Positions 33,081 to 44,330 of a stretch of 64,000 nucleotides of DNA are shown in pieces. The stretch comes from Maea johnstoni (lineage: Eukaryota > Annelida > Polychaeta > Spionida > Magelonidae), in assembly GCA_963942565.1 (NCBI GenBank), contig OZ012694.1, forward strand, positions 21,506,856 to 21,570,855. The letters run 5' to 3'. The translations under genes and the position numbers were made by a program. The notes under the pieces are model-generated. The model had not been told where the DNA came from. It searched no databases and saw nothing but the letters and a program-made list of their open reading frames with translations. Position 1 is the stretch's first letter. Every line of letters begins with the position of its first letter.

Positions 33081-33579
33081 TTATTATATGCCTACTGCTC
33101 ATTCAAATAGAATAATTTACTAATTTAAAGACTTATGAAAATGTGAATATTATTGATATGTTTGTCCATTTCAAGGTTTTACCACAAATCATTGGGTTAT
33201 TGTAAATTTCTAAGCTGTAATATATTCTTGTGTTAATTCAGTAATATCGCAATCAAAAACTATAAATACCCGAAGGATTCACATGCATTAGTTTTAGAAA
33301 TGGAATGATTTATTTATTTTATTTAAAAATGTGTTTTACTAATTCCCTTTCTAATCATGATTTTACAAGAAGCCCAAACTCTTCTGAGTTCCTTGTCTCA
33401 ATTCACTTCTGTTGGCTTCCTTTTCAAGAGTTGAAGTTGAGAATTGAGCACATGAACCTGACAGCTCTGAGTCAGAGTGTTGGAAAGTGATATTGCACCC
33501 CAATATCACTTTTGTAAGGTGGTCACGTGACCATGATCTGACCAATCACAGCAGAGAATGAACAGTAGGCATATAATAA
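33081..33579. mobile_element. Inverted-repeat-bounded element of unknown family
   Basis: Left TTATTATATGCCTACTGCTC and right complement (GAATGAACAGTAGGCATATA ...) form 24-bp termini with one mismatch. Near its right side lies a small perfect hairpin, AAAGTGATATTG / CAATATCACTTT (33484-33513). It shares TGATATTGCAC with the hairpin at 32923-33078, so the two may be parts of one larger element. No target duplication was settled. Confidence 0.6.
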
Positions 33580-34473
33580 TAACTTTAATTTAAGATTCTC
33601 AGTAAAAAAATGTTGGTACAGTAATTTTTCAACTCATCACTACTGTATATCTTGGATTACTATAAAAATGTTTTTGTTCGTCTAAGTGTACATGTATGTA
33701 TACTTTTTATGATTTGATTAACATAACATATTTTCTGCTTGATGGTATTGTTTGGTTGATAAACATGATTATTGAGAAATAAAAATCCTGTTCCACATGT
33801 GTGCAATTTTGAATTATTTAAAAAAGTCAGTGGCATTTCTTGCGCAGGGGAGCAGCTAACTCGGTTGGCGTTGTACTGTTCAGTCTATTCTTGTTATAGT
33901 TCCTTTGTAATAGTCTCTAACCCAACCCGATTAAGTAACAGAATAGAAAACAACCCATTTTGTTCATACGGATATTTTTGCTGCACATTATAAATAAATT
34001 CAAAGTATAAAATATGAGTCTTTGGTAGCCAATTTCAACCTATTTATTCCAAAACTTTGAAAAACCAACGTTGACTATATCATTTGCCTGATCAAAGGTC
34101 ATAGCCTCGTTCTGGTAAAGTTATGGTGACGACAATTTAGGGAAGGTAAGCAACCCTATTAAGCATTATTTTGACACTGGTTTTAGCCTTTTATAGAGGA
34201 TATTCCTCAGTTACTTGACGCATATATGTTAGTTGCTTCCTTCTGTTTTCAGAAATAGATCCCAACTTTCCTTAAAACCAATGAGTAAGTGGTATTTACA
34301 ACAGGGAAATGTTCCTTTCCGGTTTGCTCTTCCGACTTCTTATCCCAGCCACTTATGATTGAGAAAAGGAAACTTGCAGGTGTGTCAGGCTGTCAGCATC
34401 ATCGTTCTGTCTGTAGATTTTCGGGGTTGAGTATTTTTGTGAAAAGAATTATCAACTTGTACTTAACGATCTC

Positions 34474-34996
34474 AATTCTGTTACGTACGAGAATTTTACA
34501 ACTGGTACGTAGTGTTACGTACCAGAATTGTCTTAATGTCTAAATATACAATTCAATTCTGGTACACTCATATTATCCTTAGAGTTAGAGATATTTCATA
34601 ATTTGTACCAGAATTATTACTTAAAACTACAATTCTGATAAATACCGTAATTGTCCGAATTCTGTTATTTGCTGCCGACTGTATTATGCTGGTAGTTTTA
34701 GTACTATGCCGATAGGTGTCAGGCGTTCATTTATTCATTTCTCCCTGGACTACCTATGACACCTATCTGCTAAGTACTAAAACTAACAGCATCGTAAAAC
34801 CGGCAGCAGTTGAAGAATTCTTAGACAATTCTGGTAGAATCGAATTGCAATATTCTCTGAATTAGCAATTCTGGTACACTTAAAATACCAGAATTGTTCG
34901 AACAATACTGGTATGTTCAGGACTTGTTTGTAGGAAACAATTCTGATATGTACCAGAATTGCAAAATTCACTGAACAATTCTGGTACATCCCAGAA
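34474..34996. mobile_element. Fold-back element with ACAATTCTGGTAC subrepeats
   Basis: The central arms 34671-34721 and 34757-34807 are inverted copies (GCTGCCGACTG ... GATAGGTGTCA against TGACACCTATC ... CGGCAGC) around a 35-bp spacer. Both outer flanks are filled with (A)CAATTCTGGTAC-like motifs in both orientations, spaced irregularly. It is non-coding. The plan recalls fold-back transposons with tandemly repeated arms; the family is unknown. Confidence 0.65.
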
Positions 34997-35241
34997 ATGA
35001 CATTGTAAAGTACAAGATGACCATGTACCAAAAGGATAAAGGAAATGTGCTTGTTTTTATTTACAGCTTAGCAAATAATAACCTATGCACTATGTCATAT
35101 TTTAAAATATGACAGTTTTATAGTCTGAAAGGGTGCTGCTGTAGTGTAATTGAGATGTCAGTGTGGGGGTATGAATACAGCCCATTATGCCCATAATCCC
35201 ATTACGCCCCAAGCCTAATATGCCCCAACATAAGCCACCTT

Positions 35242-35476
35242 AGACAAAGTAGCTCAGTTGGTTAGGTATCGGACTAGTAATCAGTAGGTCGGTGGTTCAA
35301 CTCCCAGCCGGGGCACTTTGGTCTGTTCTTGGGCAAGACAGTTTATTCCATATTGCCTCAGTCTACCCAGCTGTGAAATGGGTACCTAGCATTAATACGA
35401 CCAAGCTTGGGCGATATGTGCTGCCAGCTGCTCTGGAATATACCTTGGGGGATTGAAATGGTTTTCGTGTGTACAG
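35242..35476 (+). mobile_element. tRNA-derived SINE, first family
   Basis: A tRNA-like head (AGTAGCTCAGTTGGTTAGG, GGTTCAACTCCCAGCC) is followed by CTTGGGCAAGACAGTTTATT, GAAATGGGTACC and GGGGGATTGAAATGG. It has the same plan as the - strand copy at 20839-21080. It is not a functional tRNA gene. Confidence 0.88.
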
Positions 35477-35520
35477 ATGGATACAAGACAAAAAAACAAA
35501 TACCTTTTTTAACTTTACAG

Positions 35521-35849
35521 CAGGGACTGAGCCAGGACCCGTCCTGCCTGTCTTTTAGGCAGGTAGTTTTCTGAAAACCTCCTGTTTGGACAGGCAAAAA
35601 TTTCAATGGAAAATCTTTCAATTTTTACTTGGGGAGGGGGGGGGGGGGGCGTGGTAATAAACACATATTTTCCTAACATACCATCTTCTGGGACATAACT
35701 GAAGTGTATATTGCCATTCTTGACACACTAGGCTACACAATGTAGCTGGTATAAGGATTCAAAGTAGATAAGTAGCTAAATCTGGATGGGCAGAAAATTT
35801 GAAATTGCTGTTTTGGACAGGCATTTTTGAAATACTGGCTAAGACCCAG
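35521..35849 (+). mobile_element. hAT MITE family 2
   Basis: Starts CAGGGACTGAGCCAGGACCC and ends GGCTAAGACCCAG. Interior GTCCTGCCTGTCTTTTAGGC, GGACAGGCAAAAATTTCAA and GGATGGGCAGAAAATTTGAA. It shares the outer termini with family 1 but has a different core. It contains a G14 run at 35636-35649. Confidence 0.75.
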
Positions 35850-36208
35850 GGCTCAAAGTTAACTTTTCAAGGCGCTTGCCGGTTGCTAAGCAGGGTAGGT
35901 AAACTTTAATTTCTAGCTGCCCAACAAAATTTTGACCTGCCCTGCAAAAGGTACATGATAGAATAAACATAACAGTGACTTTTCTGTATGTAATGTTATA
36001 CGTGTACCATTTAATTGCTTCCCTGCTAAGCTTTATCTGTACTGTTGAAAAAATATTATTTATTTGATTTCCCTTGTGTTTTACAGTTACATGATAAAAT
36101 CTTTCCTGCCATGTAAGGCAAAAACACTCTGATATTTACTTGCCCTTCAGCCATTTTGAAAAATTTTACCTGCTCGGGCAGGAGGGCAGCCCTTAATGTC
36201 AAGCCTTG
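35847..36208 (+). mobile_element. hAT-like element with CAGGGCTCAAAGTTAAC ends
   Basis: Starts CAGGGCTCAAAGTTAACTTT and ends AATGTCAAGCCTTG, an inverted and slightly diverged copy. The ends resemble the CAGGGCTCGAAATTA type seen at 51339-51513. The left end overlaps the last bases of the preceding hAT MITE. No target duplication was seen. Confidence 0.6.
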
Positions 36209-36485
36209 CCTTAATTTCTTCATTCTTCAAATTCCATATGGTATGGTAGTGGCTGGTCAAATCAGCACCTTCATGGGGAGCAGACTAAAGTCTTGTTTAC
36301 ATATTGTTAGTTGTGAGTGTCTTGTCACCCCCTTATGACAATCTTACTATATATCATAGCAGTCAGACCATAGGCAGAGTCAAAAAAAGTGCTCAAGATC
36401 TTTAAGATTTTCATTATATGCACATAACAAGCAGTTCTGAAAATGGTTATAAAAACAGAATAAGAAACTTTAAGAAATTTTATTC

Positions 36486-36710
36486 TGTTTGAGACTTGAA
36501 ACTGGGTGCCCAAATTTGGCAATTGTAAAATTTTTGGGCGTCCTATTTTTCAATTGAGACCACAATGTTCTCAGATTACAACCAAAAACATGTATTTACT
36601 TTAAATATGAAATAAAGCATGATATCCATACACAATGCCATGGGAATTATATTGAATTGAAAAAAAAATCAATTATATGCTTGAAATTAACATCTTAAGA
36701 AATTACCGAT
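36486..36710 (+). mobile_element. hAT MITE family 1, truncated
   Basis: Internal family 1 sequence, GAAACTGGGTGCCCAAATTT through AACATGTATTTACTTTAAA to ATTATATGCTTGAAATTAA. Both CTTAGCC termini are missing. Confidence 0.65.
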
Positions 36711-37304
36711 CATAATTGGTTCTTCGCACTTCTTTGGTAGCCACAATGTGTAGCCGCATCAGTAAATAACAAATGACGGTACCAACTGCAGCTTCGATGT
36801 GCCTAATTTGGGATGGTAGTTGAATACCACTCCAGTCCATGATTTGTAAGTCCATTCATTTTTAAAACCCTGGAACACTATAACTTTGTTTCGAAGTGTT
36901 TTCTGGGCAAAGTTTCATAGCAAGAAAGCTGACAACTTGCCGGATATTTAGTTTTATTTTTCGTTCCTAGGTGTCCCGTTTTTCGGATTATTATTGATTG
37001 CCAGTTTCATAATCGATAAATCAGGGAAAAAAGAGGCAACCGAGTAAGTATTGATTATAATTGATTATCGTCCCACCACTAGTATATGCTATTATAACCG
37101 AATAGATACCATACGATACTTTACTTTTTCAATATGATACCTTTCCCCCATTCTATATCAGTATTTTGGTATCATATCGATATCCCTAGGTATTAGCTGC
37201 CTTTTGTTGGCTGTGTATAGCTAGCTACCTTTTTCTTTATGAAACCGAGATATATATATAAGCTAACTGATTCCTCAACTTTTGGGAAACAGGCCTCTGG
37301 ACAG

Positions 37305-37740
37305 GGTTTTGGCCAGCAGGGTGTCCAGGCATAATCTTTTTTTTTCAATTTTGTTTTTACTGTATAGCTGCAGTATGGACACCTAATTTCTCATGATATT
37401 TCTGATCCATCTTATGACCATTTAACTGTATGTTTGGTCAGCGACTTAGTCAGGACCTATCCAGCCTGTCTTTTGGACATACAGTTTCTTAGAAAACACC
37501 TTTTGTTTAAGGCAAAAATTTCTATGAAGAATTTTCAATCATGACTTTTTGGGGGTACTAACCAAATATTTTCCCAACAAACCATCTCCTTAGACATGGG
37601 CAATGTCTAAATTGTGCTGCTTGGCACAATAGGCCAATTAAATACATGTATTTGATATTTTAAGTTAAATCTGGATGGGCAAAAATTTTGTGATGACTGT
37701 TTCAGAAATCTTGTGATTGCTGTTTCCCCAGTTTGACTTA
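37305..37740 (+). mobile_element. hAT MITE family 1 fragment followed by a family 2 copy
   Basis: ACAGGGTTTTGGCCAGCAGGG at 37308 is a family 1 end. From about 37437, GCGACTTAGTCAGGACC with CAGCCTGTCTTTTGGACA and GGATGGGCAAAAATTTTG is a family 2 copy, ending near 37735. Confidence 0.55.
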
Positions 37741-37968
37741 AAATGACTTCTGTGTCTTGCCAACAGGAAGAGTGTGTTTGATAAGAGATACAGATCTCCT
37801 CACTTCTCTGCTTTTAAATTGTACTTTGAACCAGGCTTTGTACTAACGACATGCTGCGGAACAGGATGACATAAAGGCTCTCGGTTAATGTTCAGGGATT
37901 AATCTTCATGGTCGTTTAGAGGCATTTGCCCCTGGAGTAAATGATTTTGCCACCAGATCAGTGTCTTA

Positions 37969-38275
37969 GCCAGGATTTAGAAACTGGGTGCCTAAAATTG
38001 GCAGTACTTTGTAAAATTTGTGGGCGTCCAAATTTTTAAGGGGGATCACAATATATTCATATTTCAACCATAAACATGTATACATCTATCAAAATAAGGC
38101 ATGTTATCATTAAACAATGTCATGGGAATTATAAGGAGATGAAAAAATTCAATTGTAAGCTTGAGATTGAGAATTTTAGAAATTCCACTCTAAAAAATTG
38201 GATGTCCTGAGGGGTTCTTTTTAAGGGTTTGGGTGTCCAAAAAGGCACCCAGACGCCCTGCTGGCTAAGACCATG
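37969..38275 (+). mobile_element. hAT MITE family 1, full length
   Basis: Starts CAGTGTCTTAGCCAGGATTT and ends TGGCTAAGACCATG. Flanking octamers CACCAGAT and ATCCAGAT agree at six of eight positions, a plausible decayed target duplication. Confidence 0.78.
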
Positions 38276-39410
38276 ATCCAGATGTTAAATTATAGGAGCC
38301 AAGTCTATGAATTAAACACATCAACTGGAGCATTTTGAGAATGGCGCTTTTTTTTTCTTGTGACTGGTTGGTGGTAATCGGTGATGGAGGGAAATTTGTA
38401 CTGCTCGGCCACCTGCTTTTACTATTAAACTGACATCTTTATATTACCCCAGTGTTGGCCTCCATATTAGCCGTGTTGAAGGTCAAGGTCATTGTGAGTC
38501 TTGTTAATCAGCTAGGACACACTGGAGGCGAAAGAAATGCTTCTCCTGGGGAGGGCTTCATCAACCTTCCTCGGAAAGGCGCTCTCATGTCAACAGTTCT
38601 GTTGCATTCACCGGGAAGATTGCTTTTGTAATTGCATGGAGTATTTTATTACCCTTTACAAAAGCCTTTCTGATTGTAGCGGAAATTTGTTAGCTGCAGA
38701 GCAGAAGTAACTGGATTGGGGTTAGGATTAAGCTTTGTGTATAGAAGAAATTGAACTTAGCGCAGGATTATGTAACATTTGTGTTATGAGGACTTCGATC
38801 ACTATTGACTTCAGAATAAACATTTATTTTATATTCCCAGCAAAAAATGTTATGTATCCCCAAAAGATGAAAAGATTGAAATAGTTGTGAAGTTGTTATA
38901 GTATTGCAAATTGAGACCTCTTATCTTATGATGCACAGTCTTTTCAAATTTACATGTCATTTCGGGCAATTTTAAACCATTTTTCACTTGCCAGGCAAAA
39001 GATTGAATCTGCCAAGAAAAGCGTTGTTCAAAATTTTGGTGAGGCGCCTATGCAACTGAAATTTATGTTTGCCATTATTTGGTGCCTATTGGCAAATATT
39101 TTCATGTTGAAATGCTGTTGTAATTTTATTCTATTTTTGCAATGTATTTATTAAAGGTATTATTATGATTGAAAGGTTCAGTTGAATTTGCCAAGCAAAA
39201 CATTGAAATCTGGGTAAAGCAACTGAACTCTGAGGTTGATGCATAGTGCAATTCATATATTCATTCTGTTGAAGTAATTTATTTATTTGATATTCTAATG
39301 CTTGAAAGGTTCAGATTTAAAACTTTCCATGCTGGGCAAGTTTGATGATATTTCAACTTTCATTTTTACTCGCCATGTCAAGTTGCCAAGCAATCGTGAA
39401 TGTTGGTGTC
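38276..39410. other. Stretch without recognisable genes
   Basis: Contains weak dispersed similarity between 38980-39080 and 39180-39400 (TTGCCAGGCAAAAGATTGAA against TTGCCAAGCAAAACATTGAA) but no bounded element or exon that I can support. Confidence 0.35.
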
Positions 39411-40558
39411 CAGGGAGCAACACAGTAGATAGTCCGATAGTCATGACTATCTAATCACCAAAAATCAGCATGTCCGACTATCTGAAGTGTCCTTCAACTT
39501 GCCCGAGCTGCCTATCTATTATTAGGCATGGCTTCACAGGCAGCCACAGCCATCTGGACATAAAGAGCTCTTTGGCATGGCTCAATAATTAGGTCGAAGG
39601 TCAAGTGCTTACCACTCAGAGATATGAACGAAGCACTTGTCACCGAGACTCCGCTCAGTGGCACTTCTAACTTCCTGGTCTTACATCATGAGCTCATAAA
39701 GTGAAAACATTCATGTGTGCCTTCCAAAATAAAAGATATGTTAATAATAACAAATGGCTCATAAGAAATATACCTTTGCTGTCCAAGCTCTACCTGGTAA
39801 TATGCAACAGAGACACAAGATTCTTCATCATACCACTTCAGAGATATGTTATCACTTCACTATCATAAAGCAAAATATTGTAAAAATTCAGAAATAAAAA
39901 ACATCACCTGAAACTACTGTTCTTGATCTTCCGGAAAATGTTTTGTTGTCGCTATATGAATTTTATAATATTTGACCTGTGTAAAACTAAGATTTGGCAG
40001 AGAACATTCAGAGTTTGATTTACTATGAATTAAAAATCCCCTGTGATTTCTTGATGTGTAACTATAAGTATCTTAATCATATCCTTTATCTATTTCAATG
40101 GGTGAACTTGTCTTTGGAAGTCATGAAGGAAAAGGGAGATCAGCAAGGAGTACATTTTGAGATAATAAGGAATTCCAAAAAAACATTAAGATCTTAAACA
40201 CTTCAAACCTCCTCAATCGCCCTATATGTAATTTTATTCTTTAGATCTTTATGTTTTATTCCACAAATCATCGGCTGAACAGAAAATTAAGGTGTTGAAT
40301 TACAGCCTCCATATTCTGATTGTCAAGTTGCCACATTGCTGATGCAAAAAGTCAATACAGAAGATTCATTGCAAGGCAAAAAACATACAATTGAAATTCA
40401 AATAAAAATGTGGAGGTACAAATACAAGAAATACAAAGCAAAACAGGCAGATATTATCAAATTGGTGGGTCAATCTGAAAGCCTGGCGGGACTATCTGAT
40501 CTTGGGTCCAACTTGCCCCGCCTGACTACCTGGGTTGGCCGGGTACTGTTGTACCCTG
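39411..40558. mobile_element. Possible 1.15-kb hAT-like element
   Basis: Left end CAGGGAGCAACACAGTA and right end TACTGTTGTACCCTG are imperfect inverted copies. GTGTC stands on both outer sides (39406-39410 and 40559-40563), a possible 5-bp duplication. The interior has mirrored ACTATCTGA / CTATCTGATC motifs near both ends and no recognisable transposase. Confidence 0.45.
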
Positions 40559-40565
40559 GTGTCTA

Positions 40566-41328
40566 TTAACCCATTTCATGCGCGGTACGGCCGGAGCGGT
40601 ATTCTACCATTTTATTCGGGATACCGATCCGGTCGTACCATTACTCTCAAGATCGCTATACCGTCTGGTGGCGCTCGCTGTCGGCGAACGCTTGCACTAA
40701 TCACTTCAAGCTCTCGCATATTGGAGGTGACAATAGTCATTTCCAATATGGCAGAGGTTGATCGTGAAGGATAGCGATAATGGTAAGTAACGATCCAAAT
40801 TTCCCTGATTGACGCGAAGCGGATCAACGCAACTACGCAAATTTGATCACACTTCGCGTGCGGAAATCAGGGTGTATATTCAAATTTTCGGTAAATGGCG
40901 AAATCTAAACGTATTTCAATGCCCAGGATAAGTAAAACATAACTTGTTTACATTCCCGGCATCACGGTGATGCAAAAGTTTCGTAATTTTTGCCAAGTTT
41001 TTGCCTTCAAACTACAATTTCGAACATTGCGATCGTGAAAATAGCGATATTACCGGCGACGCTTAGCACTATTTGAATTAGCAACGAACTTTTCGGCCAT
41101 ATTTTTGATTGTTTGTTTGTTTATTTGTAAATAAACCATATATATATCAATAAATACAGTTGGCTTTTAGAAAATATATACTTTATTGGGGGTAAAATAC
41201 ATTTCTGACCATGTTTCCCTACTTTTCCTGAAGCGCCTCCTGATATCTGACTAAAAGCGCAACATTTGGGAGGTGGCTCAGATATAGGAGCTATGTAGGT
41301 CAAGTGGGTGGCAGAATGAAATGGGTTA
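40566..41328. mobile_element. 763-bp TTAA-bounded element, CpG-rich
   Basis: Starts TTAACCCATTTCATGCGCGG and ends GCAGAATGAAATGGGTTAA, exact TTAA at both sides with a ~14-bp inverted terminus. The interior is CpG-rich, unlike neighbouring MITEs (CGGTACGGCCGGAGCGG, GGCGCTCGCTGTCGGCG, GACGCGAAGCGG). No transposase motif was found. It is piggyBac-like by ends, larger and probably younger than the ~215-bp families. Confidence 0.75.
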
Positions 41329-41731
41329 AAGGACGAAGCCTAATTGTAATTGTAGTAGACTGGTTTGGCAAAACCAAGATTACTGTAATTATAGTGTCAG
41401 ATTTTAAAGTACAGTCAGTTGATATCAAATACTTGTTGATTCCATAAAATGACAATGTTCTTTTTCAATCAAAATTGTAGTTTCACGCAGGTGCTGGCTT
41501 AATCTATTGCAGTACACATGCAATCCAAAATCAGCAGAATGACGCCAATGAAATAATAAGAATATTTTATACCAGCAGATTACTGTCTAGCCCTAGATAT
41601 GCTGCTATGTAATTGGATACAGTAAATCATATAAGGATTCACATTGGTGCTGTCTCACTTCCTAACAGCTTTACCATGTTTTCAAATTGGTCCAGGGAGA
41701 CATGGTAATCGTTGCTAACAACATTAAGCCA

Positions 41732-41961
41732 TTAACTCATTAATACTCACAGTAGGTGAAACAGCCTGATTATTTTGGTGAAATCTTTTAGCCAAAAGCA
41801 TATTTCAGGAAATATTTGAAGGGGAAATGTTCATCAGAATATTACCAACAACTCTCCTTCAAATGTTTTCTAAAAGCATTCTTTATTTCTGAGTTATTGT
41901 CAAAAATGTCAAAGACCCAGACGACAATTTCAAAAGTAACTCTTAAGCATTAATGGGTTAA
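41732..41961 (+). mobile_element. TTAA MITE family B
   Basis: Starts TTAACTCATTAATACTCACAG and ends AGCATTAATGGGTTAA. The last TTAA (41958-41961) is also the first TTAA of the next element. Confidence 0.75.
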
Positions 41962-42174
41962 CCCTCATGCTGGTGGTGGCTAATTTGGCCAATACAAAAT
42001 GATGCAAAAAAAGGAAAAAAAGACTGAAACCCTGGCAAATTGGTACTCATCTGAGAGTATTCAGTGAGAGCTATCCAATGAATAACAAAGTGTGGAACAG
42101 GGTTTAGATGGTTTACAAAAATATTTGCATCTTTGTGTTTGGGACAAAAGTAGCCTCAGCATTGGAAGGGTTAA
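41958..42174 (+). mobile_element. TTAA MITE family A
   Basis: Starts TTAACCCTCATGCTGGTGG and ends CAGCATTGGAAGGGTTAA. It shares one TTAA with the preceding family B copy, so one element inserted exactly at the border of the other. Confidence 0.8.
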
Positions 42175-42781
42175 TATGTTTTCTGCTAATGCTGCCTCAG
42201 CAAAAAAACATTCATTGTGCAAGCAACTATATTATACAGTTACTTCGTGGTTATTATGTATACTGCTGGGTTTAGAATTTCCAGAATTTGCATTATGGTC
42301 AATGAATGTGACACCTGCAGTGGAACAGCAGCTTATCTGCCAACAATGGCTTTTAGTGTATCATGCATCCAAAAAGAAGTGCAAAAAGAAAAGCAGAGCT
42401 CTTTTCATCCAATACAAAAACCAATGGTATCATTCAAAAAATGTATGCGAGAGCGTTCATTTTATATATATTTCAAGCATAATTTAGAGGTTTAATGAAT
42501 TCAATTTGTCATGACATGGAAATAAAAACTTGACTCACCTGCAGAATTTTGAACAAACTTTCACAACTTTTTGCTGTGGCAGCTGGTGTGGGTGAACAGT
42601 TAATCAATCAAAAGCCCTGAAAGTGTCAATTCCAATTATACCATTGTTGTTATTCTTAAGGCATTCACTAAAAAAACGTTCACTTCTGATGCACTATACC
42701 ACAGTGGAAAAATGGCTAGATTTTAGTTACAAAAAAGTGAAAAACTACTTGCATTGATTTTCAATAAATAAATCAAGAAAG

Positions 42782-43459
42782 CATAATCTTAGCCAGCAGT
42801 GCATCTTGGTGTCATTTCGACACCCAAACCCTCATAATTCCCCCCTCAAGACACCCAGATATTTTTGTGAATAATTTCTAAAAATGTCATTTTCAAACAT
42901 AAAATGGAATTTTTTGAATCCCAATATAAATCCCATGACATAAATGAGAAAATAGTGCCTTATTTCAATAAGTAAATACATGTTTATGGTTGTAAACTGA
43001 GTATATTGTGGACTCCCCTGAAAATAAGTTGCCCAAAGGCCAAAAGTTTTACAATTGGCAGATTTGGGCACCCAGTTTCTGAATCCTTGCTAAGGCCTAA
43101 AAAAAAAAGATGTTTGGTTCCTATTACCCTACCCTACCTAGTTTTTGTCCCCTACCCTAAAGTTTTTTTTGCCAATCCTACTGAAAAATGAATTGTTCCT
43201 ACCCAAAAAATTGTCTCGCCGTCCTAAATACCAATTCTCCAACCATTAAATTATAAATTTCTGGATGAACTGAAGCAGGGGCCTACAATGAATGCATATA
43301 AAGACAATTACAACAAGGCAAACCTTTATCAAAGCCATCCAACTCCAGGGAATCGTGCAAGTTAAAGAATAAAAAAAAATAAAAAAAAATAAATCCCTAT
43401 CTATATTTTTTTAGGACGTAATAGGAACCAAACACTTTTTTTTTTGGCCTAAGACCCTG
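42782..43459 (-). mobile_element. hAT MITE family 1, interrupted near its end
   Basis: Left CATAATCTTAGCCAGCAG, then internal GACACCCAAACCCTCATAAT and GGGCACCCAGTTTCTGAATC. The terminal TTGCTAA|GACCCTG is split by the Harbinger-like MITE 43094-43449. Confidence 0.75.
43094..43449. mobile_element. PIF/Harbinger-like MITE, nested
   Basis: Inverted ends GGCCTAAAAAAAAAAGATG and CTTTTTTTTTTGGCC with inner GTTTGGTTCCTATTA / TAATAGGAACCAAAC, flanked by TAA on both sides (43091-43093, 43450-43452). A 3-bp TWA duplication is the Harbinger habit. Removing the element with one TAA restores the hAT terminus TTGCTAAGACCCTG exactly. Confidence 0.85.
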
Positions 43460-43687
43460 GGGAAAGGAAAACACTTGTCAAGGAGATGTCCTAGCATGTA
43501 TGGGTTAAGCTGTTCCCACTTTCCTGTCTGGCTAGTCTAAGACCTAGTAGGTCTGTTTTCAGAGTGTTTTCCTGTGCAGCAGCGGCACAGAGAGGAAATT
43601 GTCAAACAGGATCTCGACCAGTATTTCCCTGACTAATTAGGACTCTGTATCTAGAGTATGTTAACCCTTTCATGCACAGAGCCTGCC

Positions 43688-43884
43688 CTAACCCTTATGC
43701 TGGTAGTGGCTAATTTTGCCAATACTAGTTGATGCAAAAAAGCTGAAAAAAAATGACTGAAACCCTGGCACATGGGTACTCATCTGAGAGCTCTAATGAA
43801 TACCAACATGACAGGGTTAAGATGTTTTTCAAAAGTAATTGCATCCTTGTGCTTTGGATGAAAGTGGCATCAGCATTGGAAGGG
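43688..43884 (+). mobile_element. TTAA MITE family A, slightly truncated
   Basis: Starts CTAACCCTTATGCTGGTAG and ends CAGCATTGGAAGGGAT. A short internal part is missing and the right TTAA is mutated. Confidence 0.7.
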
Positions 43885-43904
43885 ATGATAGATGAGTGCA
43901 TTTC

Positions 43905-44330
43905 TACAGATTACTCATCGAAGGCGTTGCCACTGACTGCTCGCCACTTCTCACCACTGATGGTGTGCCCGGAGAGCCGAGTGGTCTTATGTGTTCCAAC
44001 TGACAGCTCGCTCTTTCTCGCCACAGAGGCTGTATCTTGATAGCCAAGTTATCTAAGGTGTTGCAACTGACTGCTTGCTCTCTCTCACCACTGATGTTGT
44101 GCCAGGAGCACCGAGTGGTCTTAGGTGTTCCAACTGACAACTTGCTCTCTCTCGCCACAGAGGCTGTATCTTGATAGCCGAGTTACCTAAGGTGTTGCAA
44201 CTGACTGCTTGTTCTCTCTCACATCTGAGGGCCAGCCCTGATAGCTGAGTGGTCTAAGGCAAATTACCACACACAGCTTGCTGTTTCTCAACACTGCCTG
44301 AGTTTGACTTCTGGCCAGGGCATGTGATAG
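43905..44330 (+). mobile_element. Tandem array of tRNA-like SINE heads, second family
   Basis: Two nearly identical 134-bp periods (starting near 44055 and 44189, with an older one near 43918) are each made of two ~67-bp half units. The half-unit core is GAGCCGAGTGGTCTTAGG-like, then TGTTCCAACTGACA, then CTCGCTCTCTCTCGCCAC. GAGTGGTCT resembles the A box of a class II tRNA. Only the last unit, at about 44245-44330, continues into the SINE body (GAGTTTGACTTCTGGCCAGG). About six or seven half units in all. Confidence 0.7.

Noticed and set aside
35242-35320. Functional tRNA gene
   Set aside because: A and B boxes are present, but stems do not pair well, a SINE body follows, and a second copy exists at 20839-21080.
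42092-42495. 131-codon frame after the family A MITE
   Set aside because: It begins inside a MITE and has no domain-like sequence. Probably a chance frame.
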